From the NCBI GenBank assembly GCA_007258455.2, contig VDFB02193867.1, positions 531,252,751-531,316,750 on the forward strand: a DNA stretch of 64,000 nucleotides, written 5' to 3'. Every line of letters begins with the position of its first letter. Position 1 is the first letter of the stretch. This DNA is from Sequoia sempervirens (lineage: Eukaryota > Streptophyta > Pinopsida > Cupressales > Cupressaceae). Below are positions 1 to 11,526 of this stretch, one piece after another. The notes beneath the pieces were generated by a model, which saw only the letters and a program-made list of their open reading frames with translations, made no database searches and was not told the origin of the DNA. The position numbers and the translations under genes are program-made.

Positions 1-1280
1 TAATCAATCATAATGTAAAATTTTAAAATATTGAATAAAATAATACTCGGGATTGAATCAGGAAGAAGAGCATGGACACAAAAATAGAGCTCCTCGATAC
101 TTTTTTTATTCCACAAAAATAAAAAAAATAAAAATCTAGGAAAGAAGTTTTGAGCTCATAGGTCCAAATGGGAGATCTAACTTCAAATATAAATAAAATG
201 GGCCTTTAACAAAATCTATCAAAATGGTCTGCACCAATGTGAACTACTTAGAACTATCTTTTTGATGATATCTTGTTTTTGAAAAATGGACTCCTAGATC
301 AAAAGATATGGTCCCCCAAATAAACCACCCAATTAGGGCCTCAAGGGTGAAAAATAAGCTTCTTGTGGGTTAGACGATGGTCACCCATGTGATTGTGCAC
401 TATTTCCTAGGTATTAATAAATTTTTCATTGGCATAGCAATGGACAAGTGGTAGTTCAATGGTTGGAAGATCCATGTTGCTCCCTATGTGGTGGTGGGTG
501 GGGTGCTTGTTGGGATTTGAGCCTTGGGTGCTAGTGATAGGACCACAAGTAGGCCAACAAAGAACTAGCCACTAATAATTTTTTTTAAAAAAAATAATTA
601 ATTAAAAAATTGTTGAAACATACTAGTGATAGAGGATGACATAGACGAGTGATGCAAATTGTATACCTATATAGAGAATATTATCTATAAAATATGTTGC
701 CCAAATATGTGCATGCTAAACCTTCCAACTTCTTACACCTATAGACTAAATGGACTATGAATTTGTATGGATCCATATTGTATGAACAAAAATGGTGATG
801 GGGAAAAAACCTCTAAGGGCTTGGAGAAAAAGTCTCCAATTTCAATGATTTGGCAATCAATTTTAGGGTTTTTGGGCCTTTGGTACACAGTGGTGAGGTG
901 ATTTTTCCCAAAATGCTCCATAATATAAACTACCTCCTTGATTTGGAAACCACCTCCCAACTTCAAACCCTTGTATACTAGACCTCACAAATCCAATTTA
1001 GACAAAACAAAAGGAAAAACCAACTTTATTGGACTCAATAGTGATCTCAAATTTGCACCAACAAGCTTCAACATTAAATTTTAATAGAAACCCACAAAGA
1101 GGAAATCCCTAAAATATGGTGTTTCTTTCAATTTTTTTTTATTATTCATCATCATATGATGCAAGAGAAAAGAATGCTCAACTTTACTAAGTTCACCAAT
1201 ATTTTCAATCTAACAATAGCTCATGCAAAAAATACCCTCATATATGAGAAGGAATTTGTAGATCTGAAGCTCTGATACCA
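1..1280 (-). mobile_element. Internal region of an edge-truncated LTR retrotransposon, no gene seen
   Basis: This stretch lies on the internal side of the PBS and LTR at 1269-1650, so it should be the 5' internal part of a minus-strand LTR retrotransposon that continues beyond the window. The longest reading frame (739-966, minus) resembles no gag or pol domain I know and is probably chance. There are no zinc knuckle, protease or integrase motifs. It may be a long leader or a non-autonomous element; the missing left part would decide. Confidence 0.5.
1269..1280 (-). other. Primer binding site, initiator-Met tRNA type
   Basis: The plus strand reads GCTCTGATACCA, the reverse complement of TGGTATCAGAGC. 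This is the classic PBS of plant copia-type elements, complementary to the 3' end of initiator methionine tRNA. It directly abuts the TG of the LTR at 1281, which fixes the element's orientation as minus. Confidence 0.75.
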
Positions 1281-1650
1281 TGTAGGAGCTAAAAACTATC
1301 TCACACCCTAGAATCATTTTCAAAATAAAATATAACCTTCTAAAAGATAGTAATGGAAAAATAATAGCTTGCTTGATATGATATGTTACAAATGTACAAT
1401 AGCCTTTCTTAAATAGAAAAGGTAAGAGATAGGATTAGACAAGATCATGACATGTGTCTTAATCCTATAACATGAGACAAATAACTTAACTAATATCAAA
1501 TGGACTAGGACTCAAGAATTAAAATTCCAAAAGATAAGATCTAAATGGCAACTAATACTTCTACAAGGATTCTTAAGACCTAAGTAAACTTAACATATGA
1601 ATAGAACCTACTAGTGGACTAGATAGGTAAAATACAAATCCATACAAACA
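1281..1650 (-). mobile_element. 5' LTR of edge-truncated minus-strand LTR retrotransposon
   Basis: On the plus strand the block starts TGTAGGAGC and ends CATACAAACA, so it has TG..CA ends and a length of about 370 bp. A PBS lies immediately to its left. Read on the minus strand it has a TATA-like CTATTTAAG followed by T-rich sequence, as expected for U3-R-U5. The partner LTR is outside the window, so no TSD can be tested. The right boundary rests on the CA end only. Confidence 0.6.
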
Positions 1651-1699
1651 ATTTCCTTCCCCCATATTCCCTAGACCATTTTCATTGCATCTATTTTTA

Positions 1700-3063
1700 G
1701 TTGAATATAGGCCTACAATTATTTTAAATTTTAAAAAATAAGGATTCTTATCATTAGCATTGTCAAAGTAAGTTATAAGCTCACATGTTGGAGGAACAGT
1801 AGTAGAATTTATAGAAGTTAAAGGAATGATTCCACCATAAGAGTGTGGGATTATTTTTCATATAGGTAATGTCAAATTGGGTGATTTAAACCTTATATTC
1901 ACTATTGTAAGTAGGATTGAATTCTAAGGAGCCTTTGTCACCACTAGGACAATTAAAAGAATGAGTATCATCAATAGATATGGAGTAATTAGGAGGAGTT
2001 ATTGGTAATGCATCATGTAAAGGTGAATAAGATGATATTCTTATATGAGGGATAGGAGAGATGTTATTTAGTGTAATAAAAGTGGAGAACAATGTGATAG
2101 TATTGAAAAGGGTCATTATCCACCTTCATCATGAAATAAATTCCTCTACAAATAATTTTATACATTGGTGTAGAGTAGACAAAATAATACCCATCACATG
2201 AATCCATGATCCACCAATGAGAAGAGTATAAGAAAGGTTCCCTAGCATTCCATGGTTAATGGTAGGGAGAGTGGCATGTCTCAATGATATAGGAAAAGTA
2301 ATGGTACCCAAAGGGTCTTAGTTGATGTTAACAAGACCCTTAAAGGAAATATTGGAGGAGAAAGATTGGAGGTGTCAAGGTGAATTCATCTAAGTAGTTA
2401 AAACTAAAAACATCAAGACAAAAACCATCATTAATTAGTGTCTACCTAATGCCTATATAGTTAATACTAAGCATCATGAAAAGAAGAATATTTTGTTATT
2501 ATATCTCATTAGAATGTAGAAATTTTATTTACATGATATTATAATAGATGTACTTAATTACAAAAAATACTCTACATGTCAGCAAAATATGAAATATGAA
2601 TCTTCAATAAAGACTTCTAAAGAATGTTTTCATAACAAAGTAAAGTTTGGATCAGCTTCAAAAGTGATATGTTAAATTTAATTTCCTAAATTTATTCAAC
2701 AAGATCATACTCCTATATATTTTAGAAGGTAGACAAGGAGTTGATGAAATAATAGAAGCTAAAAAAGGAAGATAAATAGCCATATAATTGGTTGGTATGT
2801 ATTTTTTAGTGTTGTATATTTCCTACAATATGATATTAGTAAGAGGGGCCACAAGATCATCAAGAAAATTTTAAATAATGATAATGAAGTAAGAGGGTGT
2901 GGAGAGATGAGAACCCTACACATAGTGATCATTATAAATTTATGAATTTTTTGAGAAGTTGTGCAAAATTGATTAAAATGATATATAAGTTTCACCATAG
3001 TAGGTGTAATAGGATTAGTTTCAAAGAAAGTGTTAACTAGGAGAGTGTCTACTATAGGCAAAT
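1700..3063 (-). pseudogene. Degenerate gypsy-type gag-pro fragment
   Basis: I see a decayed retroelement coding region on the minus strand. The best segment is 2129-2311, whose translation contains SYTLLIGGSWIHVMG and STLHQCIK. This resembles the stretch after the retropepsin of plant gypsy elements, where LLGRPWIH and STLHQ are usual. The active-site D-T/S-G is not visible. Neighbouring frames (1886-2116, 2759-3061) are probably parts of the same frame-shifted region. Element A abuts its right side, and similar minus-strand coding-like sequence may resume beyond A at 35088-35437. That reconnection is inference. Confidence 0.5.
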
Positions 3064-3391
3064 TCTTAGAAATTAGGATCTTAGGTTACTAATCATTATA
3101 AATAAAATATAAAATAAATAAAATTAGAATTACAAGATACAAAGATCAAATATGGTACACAATATATACATGGGGAAATCCCTTTTGGTTAAAAAGCCCC
3201 ATAAATCATAATTTCATTATAAAACACTTATGTAATGGTCTATGAAAACATGGAATGAACCTAGGTATCCATATCTCCTTATTTGCATATGGCCAATAAT
3301 ACCTTTTATACATAGTGATATAATTCACTATTTGTGTCCAAATTTCATCTCTCTCAATCAAAGAGAATATCCTTAAATATAGGAGAAGGGG
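3064..3391 (-). repeat. Element A left (3') LTR, first part
   Basis: The sequence from AAATTAGGATCTTAGG onward aligns by eye with 34571 onward in the right LTR. It stops abruptly at AGGGG (3387-3391), where element B begins. The terminal TG appears mutated to TC. Confidence 0.75.
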
Positions 3392-4341
3392 TGATGCAGG
3401 AGCATCTTGACAATTACATGAATCTAAGAAGAAAATATTAAAGGTTGAATAAATTTTGATGTTTCATCATTGTCTTGAGGTCATTTGAGTCATTTTCCAT
3501 TCATTAAAGTCATTAGGAGTGTTAAATGATCAAAGTTTTGTGTCAAATTTGAAAAGTGTAAAAGTTGTCACAATATTGCAAAATTACAAAAAGGATGTAA
3601 ACAAGGAAGTTGAAGGGTCATTTGGATCTTGGTTCATTCAAAAGTAGTTAGAAACTGAAAATTCATGTTGTGATGCCTTTAAAAAGGCCTTGTAGACACT
3701 TTTGTAAGTGTGGATGATTGGATATATGAGTTTGAATAAAGGAAACCCTGTTTTATTTGCATTTTCTACATAAATTCTTTGTTTTCTAATTTTGTATGGC
3801 CTTGTACGGGAAGGAGTACAATTATAAAGGATTGTATGTGTAAGTGATATCAATCACCTTCCATTCAAACTTTGTTTCATGTAGATTGGTGAGAAATTGA
3901 GGGAGATATTGCAATTTGTGTAAAAATTGTTAAAAACCCCTATTAGGGTAAACAATGTACATTCAAATTTGTGTTTATCTTAAAATCACAATTGAAAATT
4001 ACTATAAATTGGTGAGTAAGATGCTTAATGAGTATTCTAAAGAATCCTGAAGTTGCAGGTTTTGAATGTTTGGTTTTGGGTTGAAACCAAGATGCCCTAG
4101 GTTTGTAATTTAGGCAAAAATCTAGAAATTGACTGTGATTAGAGAAGAATATGATTTTAGATTATGTAAAGGATATGCTACTTGCATGGCAGTGTTTTAA
4201 AAAAAATGTATTGGTGTGTTTTGAGGCCTCTCTAGTCAGTATTTGGTGGATTTAAAGTGTTTGTGATCATTTATCTGATGATATGTGCTTAATAGTCTAT
4301 GAAAGAGATTGGTAATTACAGAGTTTAGAGAAGAATGGGTG
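3392..4341 (+). repeat. Element B left LTR, first part
   Basis: Aligns with 21678 to about 22627 of the right LTR, including AATAAAGGAAACCCTG, which could serve as a polyadenylation region. It is interrupted after AATGGGTGTTTT by the poly(T) end of LINE C. Confidence 0.85.
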
Positions 4342-4460
4342 TTTTTTTTTTTTAATAAAAGGGGTAAAAACTTTATTGAATATTAGAAACCAGAATTACA
4401 ACCAAGTCAAGGGCATAAGCCTGAAAGGGACAAAAAACACCAACAGAACCCACGTCCAAA

Positions 4461-7400
4461 TCATCCAACACCCCCACTATCCTCAACAAGAATCCTCTCC
4501 AAATCTGGACTAAGCTCTTGAGGGATCTGAGCCCAATCATCAATCTTCCAATCCTCCAAACGCTCTGAGGCCCACTTGGCCAGACAATCAACAGTCCTAT
4601 TCCATTCACACAGAATATGGACAAAAGACACCCTTTCCATAAGAGTACCAATGTGCAAAATCTGTTGCACCAGCATAGCCAACTGCCAATTCACATTCGA
4701 TGTCCTCCCTTGATTGAGTAAATTAATCAGAACCTATGAATCAAATTCACAAATAACCCTATGCCACCCCAGCTCATAGGCCCTCTCTAAGGCATCAAGA
4801 ATCACCCAGCCTTCCATAAGGTTGATAGTCTATGTCCCCTTATGTATGGAAAAGAGAAAAACCACTGAACCAAAAGAATCCCTGCCCACCCCACCAACTC
4901 CAGCAGGACCAAGATTTTCCCTGGAAGAACCATCAGTATTAACCTTCAAAATACCCACAGGGGGAGGCTGCCAATTCCCCTGTCACTAGACACCTTGTCC
5001 CACCCACCTACCTTTCTGGCTACAAGACACCACAGGGGTTAACCCCTGGATACCCAGCTGAGCCACCAACTCCGCATCTTTCTTCTCAAGCGGTAGTTCC
5101 ACAGACCCCTTGGCTTGAATTGTCTCCTGAATCATCCCAAGAACTCTAAACCACACTTGTTGGACCTGTAACACCTCCCCTCTGAAAATCCTCCTATTCC
5201 ATTCCAACCAAATCTGCCACAACAAGAAAATAGGACCTGTCTGCCACGCATCCTGCAAAAACAAGGCCATCGAGGGAGGTCTACCCAAGCTAGTCCAAAA
5301 ATCCACTGAGGAAGCATGAACACAGGGACTATTCCAAACACTTCACCAAGAATGCCAGAGTTGCAAGGTGAAAGGACAACTAAAGAAAAGATGTGAAGAG
5401 TCCTCTTCACCATTCCCACATAGCACACACTTAGACAGGCCATGAAACCCGCGCTTTTGAATATTGTCCCAAGTCAAACACCTGCTCCAAGTAAAAATCT
5501 AGGAAAAGCAGTTACACTTCGGCCAAGAAAACATCTTCCACACCCTCTTCCACCAAGGAACTTCCACCCCTCAACCCTTTGAGAAAGAAACCTCTGATAA
5601 CCTGATGCAACAGTGTAGTGGCCTTTCGGATTAGGTGACCATGCGAGAGTATCCCTATCCCTGAGGGGGTTTCACTGTCTGCCCAAGAGAATATTATGTA
5701 GATTCCTATAGTCCTCTTCCATGCCAATCACCAGCCACTCCTCAGGAGTCTTCCACCTAGCACTCACAAGCTGCCCCTGAAAAGAAAGCACCTTAAAATC
5801 ACTTACCCTCATCTAGCTGACATGACTGAAAATCCTACTCAGGGCCGCCAAGTCAGGGAATTGATTGAGGATGGGAGGATGACCATCCCAAGAGTCTTAC
5901 CCAAATTGAACCTCAGTCCCACACCTACATATCCAAAATAAACCATCCTTGATGAGCGCAACTCCCTTCTTGAGGGTTGCCCAAACCATTGATCTCTTGC
6001 CAACCAAGGGGTAGCGAAGAATATCTTCCCCAGGAGCACCCTGAAAATACTTATAGGAAAGGATCCTAGCCCAAATCCTATCCTTCTCCATGCACCACCT
6101 CCAATAATTTTTTGCCACCAGAGCCATCCCTACTAGTGCGGAATGCCTCAACACCATACCACCCAACTGCTTAGGACAACAAACCGTATCCCATCTAACC
6201 AGACTCCACTTGGAAGACATTAGACTGCCCACCCATAAAAATTACCTAGCCAATGAATCCAAATCCAAAACAAAGCCCTTAGGGGCCACCTGAAGCATAC
6301 ACCGATAAATGGGAAGACCCTAGACCAGCAACTGAACCTGCCCAGGAAAAGACAACCATTGGTTGGTCCAGTGAGAAACCTTTAAGCAAAGTTTATCAAG
6401 GATAGGCTGCCACGAATCCCTCGTTATTCTGCCCACCGCAACAGGAAACCCAAGGTAAGACAGAGGAAGAGTCCCAATCTGAAATCGAAGAATCTAAGCA
6501 ATTCTCCTCTGGATAGGATCTAGAGTGTTAAAGAAATAGATGGAAGACTTGTCTTCATTAATGGATTGACCCGAAGCCTCAAGGTACATATCCAACACCC
6601 TACAGATATTTGTTGCCTCCCAAATAGTGGTTGCCCCCATCAAGGCAGTATTATCCACAAATTGCAAGTGGGATTGAGGGGGTAAATCACCTCCCCACCT
6701 CCACCCCTGAATAAGGCCCAGCTCCACTTGATGTCTCAACAAGTGACCCAAGCCTTCCACAAGCAGAATGAACAAATAAGGGGAGAGAGGATCACCTTGC
6801 CTTATCCTGTGACAAGCCTCAAACAACTCAGAATGCTCCCCATTAGTTAAAATAGAGAAAGAAACTGACGTGACACAACTCATGACCCATTGAATCAAAT
6901 CATCTCCAAATATGAAAGTAGCTAGGATCTTCTGAAGAAAAGACCACTAAACTCTGTCATATGCCTTTGCCATATCAAGTTTGATGAACATATCCTTTTC
7001 TCTAGAATTTTCCATAGAATGGATGGTCTCAGTAGCTATAACAATCCCATCCAGAATTTGTCTGCCCTCCACAAATTAGTTTGCTCCTCAGAAATGAGCA
7101 ACTACATCCACTTTTTCAGCCTATTAGCAATTAGCTTTGAAATAATCTTATACACCACATTGCAAATGGAAATAGGTCAAAAATGGCTCAACCTATCTGC
7201 CCCTTCACACTTGGGAATAAGAGCTAGAAAGGTGGCATTCAGGGCCTTTAACATTTTCTTATTCCGCTACGACTCTTTGACCACCTCTAAAAGATCAAGT
7301 TTGATGATCTCCCAGAACTCTTGGAAGAATTCAATTAGGAAGCCATTCAGGCCAGAGGCTTTTCCTTTCTTCATCTGAAACATTGTCCCCTCCAACTCCT

Positions 7401-8349
7401 CAAGGGTAACCTCACCCATAAGATCCTCCTTCATCTCCCTAGACACTAGTTGAGGGATGCAAGAAAGGACTTGAGCTTCCTCAGTCGAATTCCCCTGCAA
7501 ATCCTCTCTGAACAAGTAAGAAAAATAATGAATAGCTTCATCAGAAATATTTTGAAAAGAAGTCAGAGTCTCTCCCCTATCCCTGACCAAAATAGGAATA
7601 GAGTTACCATGCCTTCGCACCTTCACAAAATTAAAGAAGGCATAATTTTTATCCCCCTCCTGAAGCCATTCAATCCGGGCTTTTTGTTTCCAAAAAATCT
7701 CATGCAATTCCCATTCTTCCAAAGCTTTCAAAGCCTTAGATTCCTCCTACATCAAACTCTCTGACACCCCATTCTCCCTAATCACCCTCGTAATACGATC
7801 CAACTTAGCTTTTGCATTAGACTTGGCCTTAAAAATATTTCCAAAACATTGCCTATTCCAATATTTAATCTTATACTTAACAAATTGAAGAAGCTTAGTA
7901 AAGACATACATTGTTGTACCAAAGGATGGTCTACCCTCCTGCCACAACTAAGTAACGTAATCATGGATTTCAAGATCACGCAACCACATAAGCTAGAATT
8001 TGAAGGAGGGCTTGTGGGGCCACCCAGCCGAGAGGACAATAAGCTTTATATGCAAATGATCCGAGCCTCTCCAATCCAGAATCTCTGAGCTAGAAGACCA
8101 CCTATCACCAACCCAAAAGCAAGAAACCATAAACTGATCCAAACGCTCTGCAATGCAGTTTTCACCGGGCCTCTGATTGTTCTAGGTAAAATGTCCATTA
8201 CCGGGCTTGATATCAACAAGATTCAAAAAAGAAATATTGTCCTAGAACAGGAAAGCAAAAGCCTCCAATCTCCTAGCACCTCCCTGTTTCTCAGCAATCT
8301 CTGTGATAGCATTGAAGTCACCCCCTACAATCCATGGAAGATAAGGATC
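4461..8349 (-). pseudogene. LINE C ORF2, 3' part: endonuclease C-terminus, RT, zf-RVT, RNase H
   Basis: ORF2 of a plant L1-like LINE would nick target DNA and copy its RNA there. Reading leftward from 8349 I see the endonuclease motif WIVGGDFNAI (about 8330), the linker IEWLQEGDKNYAFF (about 7680), LDMAKAYDRV of RT (about 6980), RQGDPLSPYLF (about 6810), and FVDNTALMG (about 6650), where the usual FADD catalytic motif has lost an Asp. Further on are an RT thumb-like block (5900-6230), a zf-RVT motif CVLCGNGEEDSSHLFFSCP (about 5400), and RNase H with KVNTDGSS (about 4950) and HILCEWNRTVDCLAKWA (about 4600). Several stops and the VDN change mean it is inactive. Confidence 0.9.
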
Positions 8350-8630
8350 TGCTATGCATGTTTTACACACACACCCCACTGTAGGCAGGGACCCCCTTTT
8401 TTTTGCTCTTGATAGGATGCTTTGCTCCTGTCTTGTTTTGTGTGCCCCATTTTCCAAGCCCAAATTGGTCATGTGCTATCAAATGATCAAATTCCCCTTA
8501 CCAAATTCACCTACTTAGCGTATTCAAATCCATGGAGAAATAAAGTTGCACGTCACCTTTCTGCCTTTTGTCTTCTTCCTGCTATTTGGAAACATCTATG
8601 GACCCCTATCAGTTGAGTTTCCACATCTTT

Positions 8631-9560
8631 GACTTTAGGGCTAACTTTTTGGTGGATTTGGGATGTGTTTGAGGTACCTAAGTGAACTGCCATGGTTTCG
8701 TCAATGTTCGGGTAAGTTTCAGTGGTTTCGGAGCTTCGTCCCCCTTTGGCTATTTTGGAACATCTGTGGAGCCCCGTCGGCCTGGCCTCCGAAGCTTGGC
8801 CCCTCCATGGTCATTTCCAAGACTCCATCCCTTCGTGGCCATTTTAAACATCTGTTGAGCCCCAGCAGCCCGACCTCCGAAGCTCAACCCCTTCGTGGCC
8901 ATTTCTGGGACTCCGTCCCCCTTTGGCCATTTTGAACATTCATGGAGCCCCGGCGGCTTGACATCCGGAGCACGGCCCCTCTGTGGCCGTTTTCGGGACT
9001 CTGTCCCTCTTTGGCCATTTTGAACATCTGTGGACCCCCCTCGGTCCAATTTCCATATTTTTGAGTTTGGGGCCAACTTTTTGGTGGATCTGGGATGTGT
9101 TTGAGGTGCCTAAGTGAACTATCAAGGTTTCGTAAACATTTCGTTAAGTTTCGGTGGTTTCGAAACTTTCCCTTTGGAATTCCCTTCCTCTTTGGCTATT
9201 TGGAAACATCCGTGGACCCCCGTCGCTCCGGTTTCCATATTTTTGACTTTTGGGGTAACTTTTTGGTGGATTTGGGATGTGTTTGTGGTGCTTAAGTGAA
9301 CTGCCAAGGTTTTGTCAATGTTCGGTTAAGTTTCGGCAGTTTTGAAGCTTCGTCCCCCTTTGGCTATTTTGGAACATCCGTGGAGCCCCAACAGCCCGGC
9401 CTTCGGAGCCCGGCCCCTCCGTGGCCATTTCCGGGACTCCGTCCCTCTTTGGCTACTTTGAACATCTGTGAGGCCCTAGTGACCCAGCCTCTACAGCCCG
9501 GCCCCTCCGTGGCCATTTCCGAGACTCTGCCCCTCCGTGGCCTTTTTGAACTTTCGCTTT
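8631..9560 (+). repeat. Tandem repeats in D left LTR
   Basis: Two repeat types are interleaved. A unit of roughly 100 bp (GACTTTGGGGC.., then TTTTTGGTGGATTTGGGATG, then AAGTGAACTGCCAAGG) occurs at about 8631, 9061 and 9241. An 88-bp unit (GTGGAGCCCC..GGGACTCC..GGCCATTTTGAACATC) occurs three times at 8765-9030 and again, partly, at 9380-9550. Overlapping reading frames here simply follow the repeats. Confidence 0.85.
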
Positions 9561-10417
9561 TTGTGAAATGGGTCCAATCTTGAGAAAGTTTTTCTGGGCA
9601 TTTTTCTTTCCCTTTTTCCCATGTGCTATAATTGAAAAATCTCAGTTTTGCTATGTTTTGTGGGGTCCAGGAACCTCCCTTCTGGTTTGTTGTTCCTCGT
9701 TTGGTTGTCCGCCCCCTCAGGCCTGCATTAATGTTTATGATCTAAATGAGCTCCAAATATGAATATCATGATCTTTTGATGATGCATGGATGGACCTAAC
9801 AAGGATTTTGCAAGATTTGACTAATGTTTTCCTTGATTTGTGTATGAAATCACTTACGACACTTCATGTATGTAGGATTCAAAGAACCTATTGCACGTTC
9901 GTCAGGAGACCCATCGAGAAAGTTGAACATGGAATGCGCATAGCTCCTGTCACCATAAATTTCATGTTTGCCTCTCCAATAGCACCCACCAACAAGGTCA
10001 GCATTAGAAGAAAGACTATGCCAAGGAAGTCATTCACAAAAATGCAAGGGGGTGGTCTTGAAGAAGGCATGAAGGAGCTGTCCTACTTTTCACCAGATGA
10101 TGATGAGTTGTCCGCCCAAATCAAGGGCAACCAATCTATTGATGCCAATCATCGATGGGCTCATTTGACCTGAGGAAGCACACTACGAACACATCAAGTA
10201 AGAGGGAAAATTTCAAGCAGTTTTAGCTATAGTAAAAGGGCAATCAGCTAAATGACGAAAATACTACAACACCTAGGCACTAGATGACAAAACAGGGAAA
10301 AGACAAAGATGTTTTTTAAATTGCTAAATATTGTGGGGTAGGTGAAACCCTAATGTAATTGAATCTGGGCCATTCGATGTAATTCAATCCTAGCCATTCA
10401 TTTGGGCTTTAGAAAAC

Positions 10418-10428
10418 TATAAATAGGG
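10418..10428 (+). promoter_or_regulatory. TATA box of D left LTR
   Basis: CTATAAATAGG followed by GGCTTGCCCCTCA. The same core is kept at 16998-17008 and, in element E, at 60234-60244, with a weaker form (AATATAAATACA) at 53401. Conservation in the same LTR position supports a Pol II core promoter. Confidence 0.7.
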
Positions 10429-11273
10429 GCTTGCCCCTCATTTGTAAGGGTTGGAGAGCTGGTGTAAAAATCATTTGTAGCAATAGAAGACAACATTGCA
10501 TGATTTTATAGATGTTCTCTTTGATTTTTCTCATCTTGCATGCATGGTTCTACCTTCCATGTTAGTTTTAGTGTTAGTTTCTTGAATGGAAGTGATAATA
10601 GAAATTGCTATTATGGTATTTGATGAACTCTTAGCCCATACTTTTAGCACTTGTTGATGACAAACTATTGTGTAAAGTTAGCCTAGGCTTCTTTATTCCA
10701 TTGCTACAACTTAGTTTGATTGCATATTCATGATGTGCATGTGCAATTTGAAAATCAACAGACCTTAGGAGATTGCACTGGTTTTGTGTAGCTGTAGGTT
10801 GTCTTGGTCAAACAAAACTTTGTTTTAGGGAGTTTGTCTACTGTAGCAGCCTCCATGATCACTGTTCATTCATAGTTTTAGATGTTGGAACCTTCTCTCT
10901 TCCCTGCCCTTTTTCCTTTTTTTAATAAGTACCTTAGAAAAGGTTCATTTCACATTGTAAAGCTAAATCCAATGATAAAAATGGAGTTCAAGACTATTGT
11001 TTGAACCTACAACAAATGCACAACAACTTCTCCATCTTAGGAACTCCATTTCAAGACCCAACTTCCCATGCTTTGTAACTCATTCGTAAGTCTGCCTTGT
11101 GATTCCAGCAAATCACATCAAAAAATTGAGATATTCCAAACACTATCAAGACCTGACATTAGAGACCTTGGGATAGTGTTCTGCAATTTGATTGTGGAAG
11201 ATTGTCTTTCAAGAGAGGTAGTGCACCTACGCACTACCTGTGTTGAGATGTGCATAAAAAACACATCAACAAA

Positions 11274-11290
11274 ACTGGCATTAGAAGGAG
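11274..11290 (+). other. Putative primer binding site of D
   Basis: Just after the LTR end CATCAACA the sequence is AAACTGGCATTAGAAGGAG. The E copy has TAACTGGCACTAGAAGGAG. A TGG start a few bases after an LTR fits a PBS. I cannot assign the tRNA from memory. Confidence 0.5.
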
Positions 11291-11526
11291 GGCTGACACG
11301 TTGGGAATACAAAGCTAAAGGTTTGAAGTGATTCATTTTATGCCCTCCTCCTCCTAATGCCATCAATAGAACTTGCACTAGAAGGAGGGCATGACATGTT
11401 GAGGCTACAAAGTTGAAAGTTGGAAATCGAAAAAGAGCACTTTCAAAGAAGAAATATGAGATATGGAGATCTCTTTTAATGCTAAGAATCAAAAAAAAAT
11501 TGAAGGAAAGTAGAAGCTAAGTCAAA

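Larger units (their letters stand above)
8350..11271 (+). repeat. Element D left LTR
   Basis: TG..CA-bounded repeat matching 14933-17854. The first part holds tandem repeats (8631-9560) rich in GGCCATTTT and GGGACTCCGTCCC motifs. The second part has a TATA promoter and an A/T-rich leader. One stretch of about 110 bases (from 10175) shows roughly a dozen differences from the partner LTR by eye, so the insertion is not recent. Confidence 0.9.

Noticed and set aside
1269..1280. tRNA-like sequence at GCTCTGATACCA and the similar sites at 20768, 39499 and 51427
   Set aside because: Only the 3' terminal complement of tRNA is present, next to LTR ends. These are primer binding sites, not tRNA genes.
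8663..9583. Several overlapping frames on both strands in the D LTR (also 15262-15901)
   Set aside because: They follow GC-rich tandem repeats that lack stops by composition, lie in LTR sequence, and overlap in three or more frames.
11068..11492. Opposing frames of 87 and 124 codons at the D LTR/internal border
   Set aside because: They straddle the LTR end and the PBS-like site, and the E copy does not keep them open.
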